From: an uncultured Clostridia bacterium
GTDB taxonomy: Bacteria; Bacillota; Clostridia; Oscillospirales; Acutalibacteraceae
Direction: 5' to 3'
NCBI GenBank assembly: GCA_947627055.1
Contig: CANQUS010000004.1
Location: forward strand, 44,843-108,842
DNA: 64,000 nt
Position numbers and translations under genes: made by a program. Position 1 is the first letter of the stretch. Each line of letters begins with the position of its first letter. A model generated the notes under the pieces. That model was not told the origin of the DNA. It did no database searches and saw only the letters and a list, made by a program, of their open reading frames with translations. Shown here in pieces: positions 36,391 to 45,072 of the stretch.

Positions 36391-37159
36391 TAATGATGCT
36401 GTCGGTATATATTTCAGCGGTACGGGAAATACAAAATACTGCTTGAAAAGATTTATGAATGTATGTAAATTCAACGAAGGTATTTATTCTATAGAAATGC
36501 CGGAGTCGGTCGAGCAGATAAAAAAGCACAAGTTTATTGTTTTTGCATATCCGGTTTATTACAGCAATCTTCCGAAAATAGTCCGTGATTACATCACGAC
36601 AAACAGAAAAATTTTCAAAGATAAGGAAATTTATATAATTTCCACAATGGGTTTATTCAGCGGCGACGGTACAGGCTGTTCAGCACGTTATTTCAAAAAA
36701 TACGGTGCAGATATAAAGGGCGGACTTCATATAAAGATGCCGGACTGCATCGGAGATGTAACGGCACTGAAAAAGTCCCTCGAACAAAACCGTGAAATCG
36801 TTAAAACTGCGGAAATCAAAATTTCGGAGGCGGCAGAAAGATTGATGCAGGGTAAACCTGATAAAGAGGGACTGGGAATTTTTTATCATATTGCCGGACT
36901 TTTCGGACAGAGATTATATTTTTCTAATAAAACAAAAAATTATACCGATAAACTTAAAATCGATCAATCAAAATGCATCGGATGCGGTAGGTGTGCAAAA
37001 ATTTGCCCAATGTGCAATATTGATCTTAGAGATAAAAAGGCTGTACAAAAGGGTAAATGTACTATGTGCTACCGATGTATAAACAGTTGTCCGAATCAGG
37101 CTATAACATTGATCGGTAAAGAGGTTATAGAACAACCGTTGATTGAAAAGTATTTGTAG
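36383..37159 (+). CDS. Flavodoxin-like/4Fe-4S ferredoxin fusion (EFR1-type) protein
   Basis: A 258-residue protein with an N-terminal flavodoxin fold ([12 protein letters not shown] phosphate-binding loop at residues about 9-20) and a C-terminal ferredoxin part with two 4Fe-4S motifs ([14 protein letters not shown], about residues 200-213, and [12 protein letters not shown]). The usual second motif is CxxCxxCxxxC. It is a cytoplasmic electron carrier of the EFR1 family; partners are unknown. It starts at TTG 36383, eight bases before the end of purM, with GAGGG at a normal distance, and it ends 31 bases before purN. Its place inside the purine operon is unusual. It may support redox in an anaerobe or modify a purine enzyme, but this is inference. 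Confidence 0.88.
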   Translation: MNNNDAVGIYFSGTGNTKYCLKRFMNVCKFNEGIYSIEMPESVEQIKKHKFIVFAYPVYYSNLPKIVRDYITTNRKIFKDKEIYIISTMGLFSGDGTGCSARYFKKYGADIKGGLHIKMPDCIGDVTALKKSLEQNREIVKTAEIKISEAAERLMQGKPDKEGLGIFYHIAGLFGQRLYFSNKTKNYTDKLKIDQSKCIGCGRCAKICPMCNIDLRDKKAVQKGKCTMCYRCINSCPNQAITLIGKEVIEQPLIEKYL

Positions 37160-37190
37160 TATCGGTATAATTACAGAAAGGAATCGGCTC

Positions 37191-37814
37191 ATGAAAAATA
37201 TTGTAGTTCTCGTTTCTGGCGGAGGTACAAATCTGCAGGCATTGATAGACGCTCAAGAGAGCGGAATAATAAAAAACGGCAAGATCACCTGCGTTATCTC
37301 CTCAAAGGAGGGCGCATATGCGCTTGAGCGCGCAAAAAAGCACGGCATTAAAACCATTGTCTGCGCCAGAAAAGAATATCCAGACTCGCGTACATACAGC
37401 GAGGAAATTTTAAATCTACTAAAGGCCGAAAAAGCAGACCTGATAGTTTATGCGGGATTTATGATAATCCTTGATGAGATAGTGTCGAGAGCATATCCGA
37501 ACAAAATCATGAATGTCCACCCGGCTCTTATTCCGTCATTCTGCGGCAAGGGTTTTTACGGCTTGAGGGTCCATGAAGCGGCTCTCGAAAAGGGAGTTAA
37601 ACTGACTGGCGCAACTGTTCACTTCGCGAATGAGATTTGCGATGGAGGTCCGATAATTCTGCAAAAGGCTATCGACGTACTTGAGGACGATACTCCGGAA
37701 ACGCTTCAGCGCAGAGTTATGGAACAATGTGAGTGGAAAATCCTCCCACAAGCTGTTTCTCTTTTCTGTGAAGATAGACTAAAGGTAGTAGACGGCCGAG
37801 TACACATCATTTAA
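37191..37814 (+). CDS. purN: Phosphoribosylglycinamide formyltransferase
   Basis: Transfers a formyl group from 10-formyl-tetrahydrofolate to GAR. The 207-residue protein begins VVLVSGGGTNLQAL, carries the catalytic Asn in KIMNVHPALIPSF (with the following His) and a conserved Asp in EICDGGPI. A longer frame starts at 37143, but AAAGGA lies about 9 bases before ATG 37191, which gives the normal N-terminus. After this gene comes the 500-base tandem-repeat interval, so the operon may be split into two transcription units. Confidence 0.96.
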   Translation: MKNIVVLVSGGGTNLQALIDAQESGIIKNGKITCVISSKEGAYALERAKKHGIKTIVCARKEYPDSRTYSEEILNLLKAEKADLIVYAGFMIILDEIVSRAYPNKIMNVHPALIPSFCGKGFYGLRVHEAALEKGVKLTGATVHFANEICDGGPIILQKAIDVLEDDTPETLQRRVMEQCEWKILPQAVSLFCEDRLKVVDGRVHII

Positions 37815-37864
37815 TAGCAGCTCCACCAAGCATGACTGAACCACCACACAATATACAGCAAATG

Positions 37865-38360
37865 TATGAAGATCACATACTCCCCCACCTCATAAACAGA
37901 AAAAGAAGTAAAATTAAAATTTTCGCCAAGCCTTTTTTAAAAGGCGGAAAAGACTATACAACCGCTGTATGAAGCTTGCATACTCCCACACCTCATAAAC
38001 AGAAAAGAAGTAAAATTAAAATTTTCGCCAAGCCTTTTTTAAAAGGCGGAAAAAACTATACAGCCGCTGTATGAAGCTCGCATACTCCCCCACCTCATAA
38101 ACAGAAAAAGAAGTAAAATTAAAATTTTCGCCAAGCCTTTTTTAAAGGCGGAAAAGACTATACAGCCGCTGTATGAAGCTCGCATACTCCCACACTTCAT
38201 AAACAAAAAAAGAAGTAAAATTAAAATTTTCGCCAAGCCTTTTTTAAAAGGCGGAAAAACTATACAGCCGCTGTATGAAGCTTGCATATTCCCCCACCTC
38301 ATAAACAGAAAAAGAAGTAAAATTAAAATTTTCGCCAAGCCTTTTTTAAAAGGCGGAAAG
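37865..38360. repeat. Five tandem copies of a 102-103 bp repeat between purN and purO
   Basis: Copies begin with TATGAAG at 37865, 37968, 38070, 38172 and 38274, so the unit is 102-103 bases. Each copy carries AAGTAAAATTAAAATTTTCGCC and a GCCTTTTTTAAAAGGC palindrome flanked by CGCC/GGCG, plus a near-palindromic TATGAAGCTTGCATA. Copies differ by few bases; homopolymer lengths vary. The final copy runs into the ribosome site of purO. It is not a CRISPR (no spacers) and its minus-strand 34-residue frame is broken by indels in copies 1 and 3. Confidence 0.9.
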
Positions 38361-38373
38361 GACGTTGAGAAAA

Positions 38374-39081
38374 ATGATCGATATTAAAGAAGAACTCAAG
38401 GGCAATTCGTATCCCGGACGAGGAATTATTATCGGAAAGAGCGAGGACGGTGAAAAAATCGTTGTCGGCTACTTTATTATGGGTAGAAGTGAAAACAGCC
38501 GTAACAGGATTTTTGCAGCCGAAGGCGCGGATCTTAAAACAAAAGCCTTTGATGAATCAAAACTGAAGGATCCGTCACTTGTTATATATGCTCCCGTCAG
38601 AGAAGCAGACGATATTACCATAGTCACCAACGGAGACCAGACAGATACAATACGCGACTTTATACTTGAGGGCAAAAGCTTTGAGGATGCGCTCAGAACT
38701 CGTACATTCGAGCCTGACCCTCCTATCCTCACCCCGAGAATTTCAGGTATAGTGTATCGTCATGACGGCACATTCTCATATAAGCTCTCTATTTTAAAGA
38801 GCAACGAAGGCAGAGAAGAATCAGCACTCAGATTTTTCTTTGATTATCCTGAGCCTGTCGCCGGAGAGGGTCACTTCATACATACATACAAGCATGACGG
38901 CAACCCGATCCCGTCGTTTTCGGGTGAACCGAAGCTCGTAAAGCTTTCGGGAAATATAGACGAATTTACTAACGATATTTGGAGCAGCCTGAACCCCGAC
39001 AATAAAGTCTCGTTCTTTGCAAGATATATAGACATAAAAACAGGCAGGACGGAATCGCGCATTGTAAACAAAAATCAGTAA
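38374..39081 (+). CDS. purO: IMP cyclohydrolase, PurO type
   Basis: Closes the second ring of IMP from FAICAR. The 235-residue protein belongs to the IMP_cyclohyd (PurO) family, first known in archaea and unrelated to the PurH cyclohydrolase domain. Motifs seen are NSYPGRGIIIG, GYFIMGRSENSRNRIF, and APVREADDITIVTNGDQTD. ATG 38374 is preferred: AAAGGA sits 11 bases before it, and an in-frame TTG three codons earlier is too close. It follows the tandem repeats and precedes a stand-alone AICAR transformylase, which together replace PurH. Confidence 0.93.
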   Translation: MIDIKEELKGNSYPGRGIIIGKSEDGEKIVVGYFIMGRSENSRNRIFAAEGADLKTKAFDESKLKDPSLVIYAPVREADDITIVTNGDQTDTIRDFILEGKSFEDALRTRTFEPDPPILTPRISGIVYRHDGTFSYKLSILKSNEGREESALRFFFDYPEPVAGEGHFIHTYKHDGNPIPSFSGEPKLVKLSGNIDEFTNDIWSSLNPDNKVSFFARYIDIKTGRTESRIVNKNQ

Positions 39082-39094
39082 AGGAATGATAAAA

Positions 39095-40273
39095 TTGGCT
39101 AACGAATTATCACTTAAGTACGGTTGTAACCCAAACCAAAAACCCTCACGCATTTTTATGGAGGACGGCTCACAGCTTCCTATCGAGGTCCTCAACGGCA
39201 AGCCCGGCTATATAAATTTCCTCGACGCATTCAACAGCTGGCAGCTTGTTTCTGAGCTTAAAGCGGCAACGGGACTTCCTTCCGCTGCGTCATTTAAACA
39301 CGTCAGCCCTGCGGGAGCGGCTGTTGCGACGGAACTTTCCGATACACTGAAAAGAATCTACTTTGTAGACGACCTCGAGCTTTCCCCTATCGCAAGCGCA
39401 TACGCTAAGGCTCGCGGCGCTGACAGAATGTCCTCCTACGGTGATTGGGCAGCTCTATCGGATACCTGTGATAAGCAGACCGCACTTTTGCTGAAAAGAG
39501 AGGTTTCCGACGGCATAATCGCCCCGGACTACACAGACGAAGCCCTCGAGATCCTCAAAAGCAAGAGAAAAGGCACATACAATATCGTCAAAATAGACCC
39601 ATCCTATGTGCCTGCAACCGTCGAGCATAAACAGGTTTACGGCATCACCTTTGAACAGGGCAGAAACAACCTGAAAATAGATGAGGAAATGCTCACAAAC
39701 CTTGTAACCGAGAATAAATTATTTTCTGAGGAGGCAAAGCGCGACCTCATTATAGCATTGATAACCCTTAAATATACACAGTCGAACTCCGTCTGCTATG
39801 CAAAGGACGGGCAGGCTATCGGTGTAGGCGCGGGCCAACAGTCCAGGATCCACTGCACAAGGCTCGCGGGCAATAAGGCTGATATATGGTACCTCCGCCA
39901 GAATCCGAAGGTTATGAGCCTTCCGTTTAAAGAGGATATTCGCCGTCCCGACCGCGACAACACTATCGACGTCTATATTTCTGACGACTATGAGGACGTT
40001 CTCGCTGACGGTATCTGGGAACAATTCTTCACTGAGAAACCCGAACCACTGACACGCGAGGAGAAAAAAGCATGGCTCTCCACATTCAGTGGGGTATCTC
40101 TCGGATCTGACGCATTCTTCCCGTTCGGCGATAATATCGAACGCGCACATAAGAGCGGCGTTGAGTTTATAGCTCAGCCGGGCGGTTCTATCCGTGACGA
40201 CAATGTCATAGAAGTCTGCAATAAGTACAATATAGCTATGGCATTCACGGGAATCAGACTTTTCCATCACTAA
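39095..40273 (+). CDS. purH: Stand-alone AICAR formyltransferase (PurH transformylase domain only), eukaryote-like
   Basis: Formylates AICAR to FAICAR using 10-formyl-tetrahydrofolate. The 392-residue protein covers only the AICARFT part; the cyclohydrolase domain is missing and PurO supplies that step. The catalytic Lys-His is in SFKHVSPAGAA; other motifs are RGADRMSS, DGIIAP, KYTQSNSVCYAK, GAGQQSRIHCTRLAG, SDAFFPF and the C-terminal RLFHH. These match the vertebrate ATIC protein (from memory) more than E. coli PurH. ATG 39086 is three codons upstream of TTG 39095; the AAAGGA site is spaced for 39095, so TTG is preferred. It lies between purO and purD. Confidence 0.93.
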   Translation: MANELSLKYGCNPNQKPSRIFMEDGSQLPIEVLNGKPGYINFLDAFNSWQLVSELKAATGLPSAASFKHVSPAGAAVATELSDTLKRIYFVDDLELSPIASAYAKARGADRMSSYGDWAALSDTCDKQTALLLKREVSDGIIAPDYTDEALEILKSKRKGTYNIVKIDPSYVPATVEHKQVYGITFEQGRNNLKIDEEMLTNLVTENKLFSEEAKRDLIIALITLKYTQSNSVCYAKDGQAIGVGAGQQSRIHCTRLAGNKADIWYLRQNPKVMSLPFKEDIRRPDRDNTIDVYISDDYEDVLADGIWEQFFTEKPEPLTREEKKAWLSTFSGVSLGSDAFFPFGDNIERAHKSGVEFIAQPGGSIRDDNVIEVCNKYNIAMAFTGIRLFHH

Positions 40274-40306
40274 TATATCGTTTGTAATCAGAAAAGGAGC
40301 ATGAAC

Positions 40307-41581
40307 ATGGATATACTTATGCTTGGAAGCGGCGGCAGAGAACACGCGCTTATAAAAAAGCTCAAGGAAAGCCCAAAGGTCGGAAAGCTGTACTGCGCCC
40401 CCGGAAACGGCGGCATCTCAAGGGACGCCGAATGCGTTGACATAAGCGTTATGGATAAGGAAAAAATAATAGCTTTCGCAAAAGAAAAAAATATTGACAT
40501 CGTATTTGTCGCGCCCGATGATCCGCTTGCTGCCGGTGTGGTCGACGCTATTAACGACGCAGGAATACGTGCTTTCGGTCCTGTCGCAAAAGCGGCAGAG
40601 ATAGAGAGCAGCAAGGTCTTCTCCAAAAATCTTATGAAAAAGTACAATATTCCGACAGCCGCCTATGAGGTTTTCTCAGAGCCGAAAAAGGCTATAGAGT
40701 ATATTGAGACACAGAATAAGTTTCCGACAGTTATCAAGGCTGACGGACTTGCCCTCGGAAAGGGCGTTATAATAGCTCAGAACCTTGAGGAGGCTAAGGA
40801 CGCCGTCAAGTCGATAATGGAGGATAAGAAGTTTGGTGATTCCGGTAATAATATAGTTGTCGAGGAATTTCTCACAGGGCCGGAGGTCTCCGTTCTTGCT
40901 TTCACCGACGGCAAGACGCTGAAACCGATGATTTCCTCTATGGATCACAAGCGCGCTCTTGATGGAGATAAGGGTCTTAACACGGGCGGAATGGGTACCA
41001 TCAGCCCAAATCCCTATTATACAGCAGAAATAGCGGAGCTGTGCATGAATACGATCTTTATGCCGACTGTCGAAGCTATGAATAAGGAGTGCAGACAGTT
41101 CAAGGGCTGTCTGTACTTCGGGCTTATGCTCACGCCCGACGGACCAAAGGTCATCGAGTACAATTCACGTTTCGGAGATCCCGAAGCACAGGTTGTCCTT
41201 ACGCTGCTTAAAAGCGATCTTGCGGATATTATTAACGCGGTCATTGACGAAAATCTCGACGAGGTTAATATCGAGTGGTCAAACGACTGTGCCGCCTGCA
41301 TCGTCATGGCAAGCGGAGGCTATCCAGCTTCCTATAAAAAAGGTATTGAGATGATCGGACTTGACGAAAACGGTCAGGTTGACGGAGCAGTTGTTTTCCA
41401 CGCAGGCACTAAATATGAAAACGGCAAGTTCTATACAAACGGAGGCAGGGTTATCGGAGTTACCTCAACGGGCAAAACACTTGACGATGCCCTTGACAAC
41501 GCATATAAGGCAGTTTCAAAGATAACCTTTGACGGCGCACACTATCGCAAGGATATAGGTAAAACTCATAGGGTCAAATAA
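40307..41581 (+). CDS. purD: Phosphoribosylamine-glycine ligase
   Basis: ATP-grasp enzyme that joins glycine to phosphoribosylamine. The 424-residue protein has MLGSGGREHAL at the N-terminus, the ATP-grasp core with KADGLALGKGV, MGTISPNPYY, and EYNSRFGDPEAQV. ATG 40307 follows AAAGGAG by about 9 bases; an ATG two codons earlier is too close. Last gene of the operon, with a terminator after it. Confidence 0.97.
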   Translation: MDILMLGSGGREHALIKKLKESPKVGKLYCAPGNGGISRDAECVDISVMDKEKIIAFAKEKNIDIVFVAPDDPLAAGVVDAINDAGIRAFGPVAKAAEIESSKVFSKNLMKKYNIPTAAYEVFSEPKKAIEYIETQNKFPTVIKADGLALGKGVIIAQNLEEAKDAVKSIMEDKKFGDSGNNIVVEEFLTGPEVSVLAFTDGKTLKPMISSMDHKRALDGDKGLNTGGMGTISPNPYYTAEIAELCMNTIFMPTVEAMNKECRQFKGCLYFGLMLTPDGPKVIEYNSRFGDPEAQVVLTLLKSDLADIINAVIDENLDEVNIEWSNDCAACIVMASGGYPASYKKGIEMIGLDENGQVDGAVVFHAGTKYENGKFYTNGGRVIGVTSTGKTLDDALDNAYKAVSKITFDGAHYRKDIGKTHRVK

Positions 41582-41617
41582 TCCTCTCCCCCTCCACGCA
41601 AATATGACATAATTTCA

Positions 41618-41660
41618 ACCCCCGACTGTGAGATAATATTCACAGGTTGGGGGTGTTTTT
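41618..41660 (+). terminator. Terminator after purD, overlapping the spoIIGA ribosome site
   Basis: ACCCCCGACTGTGA and TTCACAGGTTGGGGGT form an imperfect stem, followed by GTTTTTTT. Its 3' arm, GGGGGTG, is also the likely Shine-Dalgarno site for spoIIGA at TTG 41661. Confidence 0.7.
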
Positions 41661-42572
41661 TTGCATAGAGTTATTTACATAGATGTACTTTTCTGTGTTA
41701 ATTTTATAATTGATTTTCTTCTCTTACTTTCAGTCAAAAAATACCTCTCACTTAAATCACGATACCGACGAATGGTCCTTGGGGCGGCAGTCGGTGCTGT
41801 TTCGTCATTTGTAATATTTTTACCTCCGCTCAATGAGATGATAAGCCTTGTGATCCGCCTTGTTACAGCTGCCGCGGTAGTTTTCGCCGCGTTCTTTCCG
41901 ACAGAGAAAAAGTTGTTTGTAAAGGCAGCGGCAGCATATTTTCTCATCACCTTCTGCTTCTGCGGAGCGTCAATAGCATTTTTAATGCTGTTATCACCGC
42001 CAATAGCTATAAGAAACGGCGCTGTATATATTGATATTTCTCCGCTGATGCTTGTGGGCATTATATTTGCTTGTTACCTTGTCATTCGCATAATATGCCG
42101 TGTTACCGGACGCTCTATGCCACGCAGGGAAATATGTAAAATAACTATTGATAATAACGGCAAAAGCGCAAGCCTTATAGCCAAAGCAGATACGGGCAAC
42201 ACACTTCGTGAGCCGTTCTCAGGCTCTCCTGTGGTTGTTGCTGAACATGACAAGCTTAACGATGTCCTGCCGCGCGAAATTGAAGAATATATTATTTATA
42301 CTGCACAAGCTCAATTTGCTAAGGCGTCGGTATTAAATGAAGCAAAAAAAGGATCTGATATATTACTTGAAGATACATATATGTCATGTATTCGCCTTAT
42401 CCCTTACAACAGTGTCGGCGGAAACGGACTTCTTCCCGCTTTCAAGCCGACATCCCTAAAAATATCTGTAAACGGAAAAATAATTGAAGCTGACGCATAT
42501 ATTGCCGTAACGGAGCGCAGGCTGTCAGAAACCTTTTCAGCGCTGATACCGTTGGAGCTTATTTCCGAATAA
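41661..42572 (+). CDS. spoIIGA: Sporulation sigma-E processing peptidase
   Basis: Membrane aspartic protease of the mother-cell side that cleaves pro-sigma-E during sporulation. The 303-residue protein has an N-terminal membrane domain of about five helices (residues 1-150) that begins [18 protein letters not shown], then a protease domain with [15 protein letters not shown], where the DTGN Asp is the catalytic residue. TTG 41661 is the start; GGGGGTG lies about 8 bases before it. It is directly followed by the SigE gene, the classic spoIIGA-sigE pair. Confidence 0.93.
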   Translation: MHRVIYIDVLFCVNFIIDFLLLLSVKKYLSLKSRYRRMVLGAAVGAVSSFVIFLPPLNEMISLVIRLVTAAAVVFAAFFPTEKKLFVKAAAAYFLITFCFCGASIAFLMLLSPPIAIRNGAVYIDISPLMLVGIIFACYLVIRIICRVTGRSMPRREICKITIDNNGKSASLIAKADTGNTLREPFSGSPVVVAEHDKLNDVLPREIEEYIIYTAQAQFAKASVLNEAKKGSDILLEDTYMSCIRLIPYNSVGGNGLLPAFKPTSLKISVNGKIIEADAYIAVTERRLSETFSALIPLELISE

Positions 42573-42591
42573 ATTTGTGGAGGAAAATATA

Positions 42592-43317
42592 ATGAATATT
42601 TTTAAAAAATTGTACAACAGGGTTCGACTTGTTTATTTAAGGCGGAGATCGGAAAGACCTGAGGAAATCCATTACATAAACGGCGCTGAAATGCTTCCCG
42701 CACCTCTTAAAAAAGATGAGGAAGAAATCATAATGAAAAAGCTCGCCGCAGGCGATGAAAAGGCGCGCGAACCTCTTATCACACACAATCTAAGACTTGT
42801 GGTTTATATAGCGAAAAAGTTTGAATCTAAGGCCGCGAATGTCGAGGACTTGATCTCTATTGGTACGATAGGACTTATAAAAGCGGTCAGAACATTTAAT
42901 CCCGAAAAAAATATAAAGCTTGCGACATATGCGTCACGATGTATTGAGAACGAAATACTGATGTTCCTACGAAAAAGTTCCCAGCAGAAAAACGAGGTAT
43001 CCATTGACGAGCCGCTCAATGTCGACTATGACGGCAACGAGCTTTTAATATCGGATATATTGAGTTGTGACAGCGACCTGGTCAATTCCAATATCGAGCG
43101 AGAGTCGGAGCATAAACTGCTGCTTGAGGCGATAAGCAGATTGTCGGGGCGAGAGCGTGAGATAATGGAGCTGCGCTTCGGACTGAACGGTCAAAAGGAG
43201 CATACTCAAAAACAGGTAGCCGACAAATTGCAAATTTCCCAGTCGTATATTTCAAGGCTTGAAAAAAAGATCATAGCAAGACTTAGAAAGGAGCTTGAAA
43301 CAGCAAACTTTCAGTAA
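42592..43317 (+). CDS. sigE: RNA polymerase sporulation sigma factor SigE (pro-sigma-E)
   Basis: Sigma-70-family factor for mother-cell gene expression. The 241-residue protein starts with a charged propeptide ([18 protein letters not shown]) cut by SpoIIGA. Region 2 has [30 protein letters not shown] and the [11 protein letters not shown] core, and region 4 has [15 protein letters not shown] with the [27 protein letters not shown] 42592 follows GGAGG by 8 bases; a GTG 15 bases upstream overlaps the ribosome site and is unlikely. sigG, which follows in Bacillus, is not next here. Confidence 0.95.
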   Translation: MNIFKKLYNRVRLVYLRRRSERPEEIHYINGAEMLPAPLKKDEEEIIMKKLAAGDEKAREPLITHNLRLVVYIAKKFESKAANVEDLISIGTIGLIKAVRTFNPEKNIKLATYASRCIENEILMFLRKSSQQKNEVSIDEPLNVDYDGNELLISDILSCDSDLVNSNIERESEHKLLLEAISRLSGREREIMELRFGLNGQKEHTQKQVADKLQISQSYISRLEKKIIARLRKELETANFQ

Positions 43318-43321
43318 TATA

Positions 43322-43349
43322 TTGATTCTTCACATAATATGTGTATAAT
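43322..43349 (+). promoter_or_regulatory. Promoter of the aldo/keto reductase remnant
   Basis: TTGATT (43322-43327) and TATAAT (43344-43349), 16-base spacer, 37 bases before ATG 43386. The promoter seems intact although the gene is broken. Confidence 0.55.
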
Positions 43350-43385
43350 AAAATCTTATGTTTTGTATCGGAAAGAATGTTAAAT

Positions 43386-43532
43386 ATGAAAACGATCGAG
43401 CTTGGCAGGAACGGACTAAAGATTCCCGCTGTTGCGTAGGATGTATGCGAATGAATGATATTGGAGTGAACAGGGCAAGAGAATAGGCTATGGAGCTTTG
43501 GTTTAATTTGGAGACCATGTGGATATTTAAAT
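43386..43532 (+). pseudogene. Aldo/keto reductase remnant, frameshifted and truncated
   Basis: ATG 43386 starts MKTIELGRNGLKIPAVA and hits TAG at 43437. In the next frame VGCMRMND follows directly, the normal continuation of aldo/keto reductases (AVGCMRM). About 30 bases later AMELWFN and then, after another shift, DHVDIF echo the family's AMELGFNFFDHADIYG segment. The rest of the protein (about 270 residues) is absent. The pieces are in order with at least two frame changes, so it is a decayed gene, not an assembly slip. Confidence 0.7.
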
Positions 43533-43659
43533 ATTACGTTTTAAAATTATTTTTGCAATCCAAAAAATTGTAATTACATTTTATAACTAATCTTTATTAT
43601 AAATTCTCGTTTTATTTTATCAATTGTGCAATAATTTAATTTTTTTCTTGCATTTTATA

Positions 43660-43688
43660 TTGACACGAACATTCAATGGTGATAGAAT
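43660..43688 (+). promoter_or_regulatory. Promoter of the ATP-grasp operon
   Basis: TTGACA (43660-43665) and TAGAAT (43683-43688), 17-base spacer. The start site would fall just before the leader hairpin at 43702. Confidence 0.7.
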
Positions 43689-43701
43689 AGCTATATAAGA
43701 C

Positions 43702-43742
43702 AAGGGCGTTTTCCATAAGTGTGGAAAGCGCCCTTTGCTTTT
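43702..43742 (+). promoter_or_regulatory. Leader hairpin (terminator-like) of the ATP-grasp operon
   Basis: AAGGGCGTTTTCCA and TGGAAAGCGCCCTT form a long GC-topped stem right after the promoter, followed by TGCTTTTT and then the ribosome site GGAGG. It resembles an attenuator in the leader. No known aptamer precedes it; the leader upstream of the hairpin is only a few bases. Confidence 0.6.
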
Positions 43743-43755
43743 TGGAGGAATAGCT

Positions 43756-45072
43756 ATGAAAGATTTGATTAGTAATGCGGAAACCATTAACAAATTGCTT
43801 GCAAGGTACGGAGTGAAATTCGGAATTTACAAGAATGGAGAGTTTAAGGAGCAGCTTTTTCCGTTCGATCCTATACCTAGGATCATTGAACACAATGAAT
43901 ATATTCATCTTGAAAAGGGCTTAAAACAACGCGTAAACGCGCTGAACTGCTTTCTCTCAGATATATACGGAAACAAGCGGATCGTAACGGACGGAGTGAT
44001 TCCTGAGGAGTTTATTTATTCCGCAAAGGGCTTCTTGACCCCATGCGATGGTGTAGCTCCGCCGAAAAATATTTACAGCCATATTTCAGGCATCGACCTC
44101 GTCCAGTCAAAGGACGACAACTGGTATATACTTGAGGATAATTTAAGAGTCCCGTCGGGTGCATCCTACCCGATGATCGCGAGAGAATTGCAGAGGAGAA
44201 GCGCTCCAGACGTATTTTCATATAACAGCGTTGTTGATAACAGAAACTACGCCGACTTGCTAAAGGAAGTAATGGATTATGTAAATACAGGTGGAATAAA
44301 CGTTATTCTCTCCCCCGGCAGATATAACGCTGCGTTCTTTGAGCATTCCTATCTTGCCGAAAAAACAGGTGCGGTACTCACAACAGGCAGGGATATTATT
44401 TGCGAAAACGATAATGTGTACTACATAGATTACAATGGCAAAAAGCAAAGAGTCGGTGCCGTTTATCGCAGGATTTCAGATGAATATCTCGACCCGATGA
44501 CCTTTTATGAGGAAAGCGTAATCGGTATCCCGCATATTTTTGAAGCGTACAAAAAGGGTAATGTCGCTTTGCTAAACGCTCCCGGCAATGGTGTTGCAGA
44601 CGATAAGGGAATCTATTACTTTGTGCCGAAGATGATAAGGTATTATCTCGGTGAGGATGCATTGCTGATGAACGCTCCTACATATCTCCCCTATTATAAG
44701 AATGATATGAGATACGTTCTTGACAATTTTGATAAGCTCGTAATAAAGGATGTTGCAGAGGCAGGCGGATATGGCGTCGTGTTCGGGAACTCCCTGACCA
44801 AAGAGAAAAAGGAAAAATTTATAACTCTTCTGAAAAGTGAACCGAGAAGATTCATTGCTCAAGAGGTTATAGATTTCTACGATTTGAATATTCTTGACGA
44901 AACCGGCAATAAAGTTCCACGAAAGGCAGACTTACGCGCCTTTGTTCTTACTAACGGAGATACAAAGGTCTGGCCCAGCGGACTTACAAGATTTTCAAGA
45001 AATCCTGATTCATTTATAGTAAATTCATCACAAGGCGGAGGTTTTAAAGACACATGGGTATTATCACGGTAG
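43756..45072 (+). CDS. Circularly permuted ATP-grasp protein (CP_ATPgrasp_2, COG2308-like)
   Basis: The 438-residue protein belongs to the circularly permuted ATP-grasp family, predicted to join a carboxylate to an amine using ATP (amide ligase). Family hallmarks are FLSDIYGNKRIVTDG near residue 72, NNYSHISGIDLVQSKDDNWYILEDNLRVPSG-type segment (shown here as GIDLVQSKDDNWYILEDN), and the C-terminal GGYGVVFG and SGLTRFSR motifs. It is the first gene of five: ATP-grasp, alpha-E, transglutaminase-like and two AstE/AspA-like proteins. In many bacteria the first three occur together (described in amidoligase surveys). Substrate unknown. ATG 43756 follows GGAGG by 7 bases. It overlaps the next gene by 19 bases, so they are translationally coupled. 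Confidence 0.92.
   Translation: MKDLISNAETINKLLARYGVKFGIYKNGEFKEQLFPFDPIPRIIEHNEYIHLEKGLKQRVNALNCFLSDIYGNKRIVTDGVIPEEFIYSAKGFLTPCDGVAPPKNIYSHISGIDLVQSKDDNWYILEDNLRVPSGASYPMIARELQRRSAPDVFSYNSVVDNRNYADLLKEVMDYVNTGGINVILSPGRYNAAFFEHSYLAEKTGAVLTTGRDIICENDNVYYIDYNGKKQRVGAVYRRISDEYLDPMTFYEESVIGIPHIFEAYKKGNVALLNAPGNGVADDKGIYYFVPKMIRYYLGEDALLMNAPTYLPYYKNDMRYVLDNFDKLVIKDVAEAGGYGVVFGNSLTKEKKEKFITLLKSEPRRFIAQEVIDFYDLNILDETGNKVPRKADLRAFVLTNGDTKVWPSGLTRFSRNPDSFIVNSSQGGGFKDTWVLSR

Noticed and set aside
38039..38338. Minus-strand frame made of 34-residue repeats across the tandem repeats
   Set aside because: The frame is a by-product of a 102-base period. It lacks a ribosome site, and copies 1 and 3 carry indels that break it.
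37865..38360. CRISPR array
   Set aside because: The copies follow each other directly with no unique spacers, and the unit is far longer than a CRISPR repeat.
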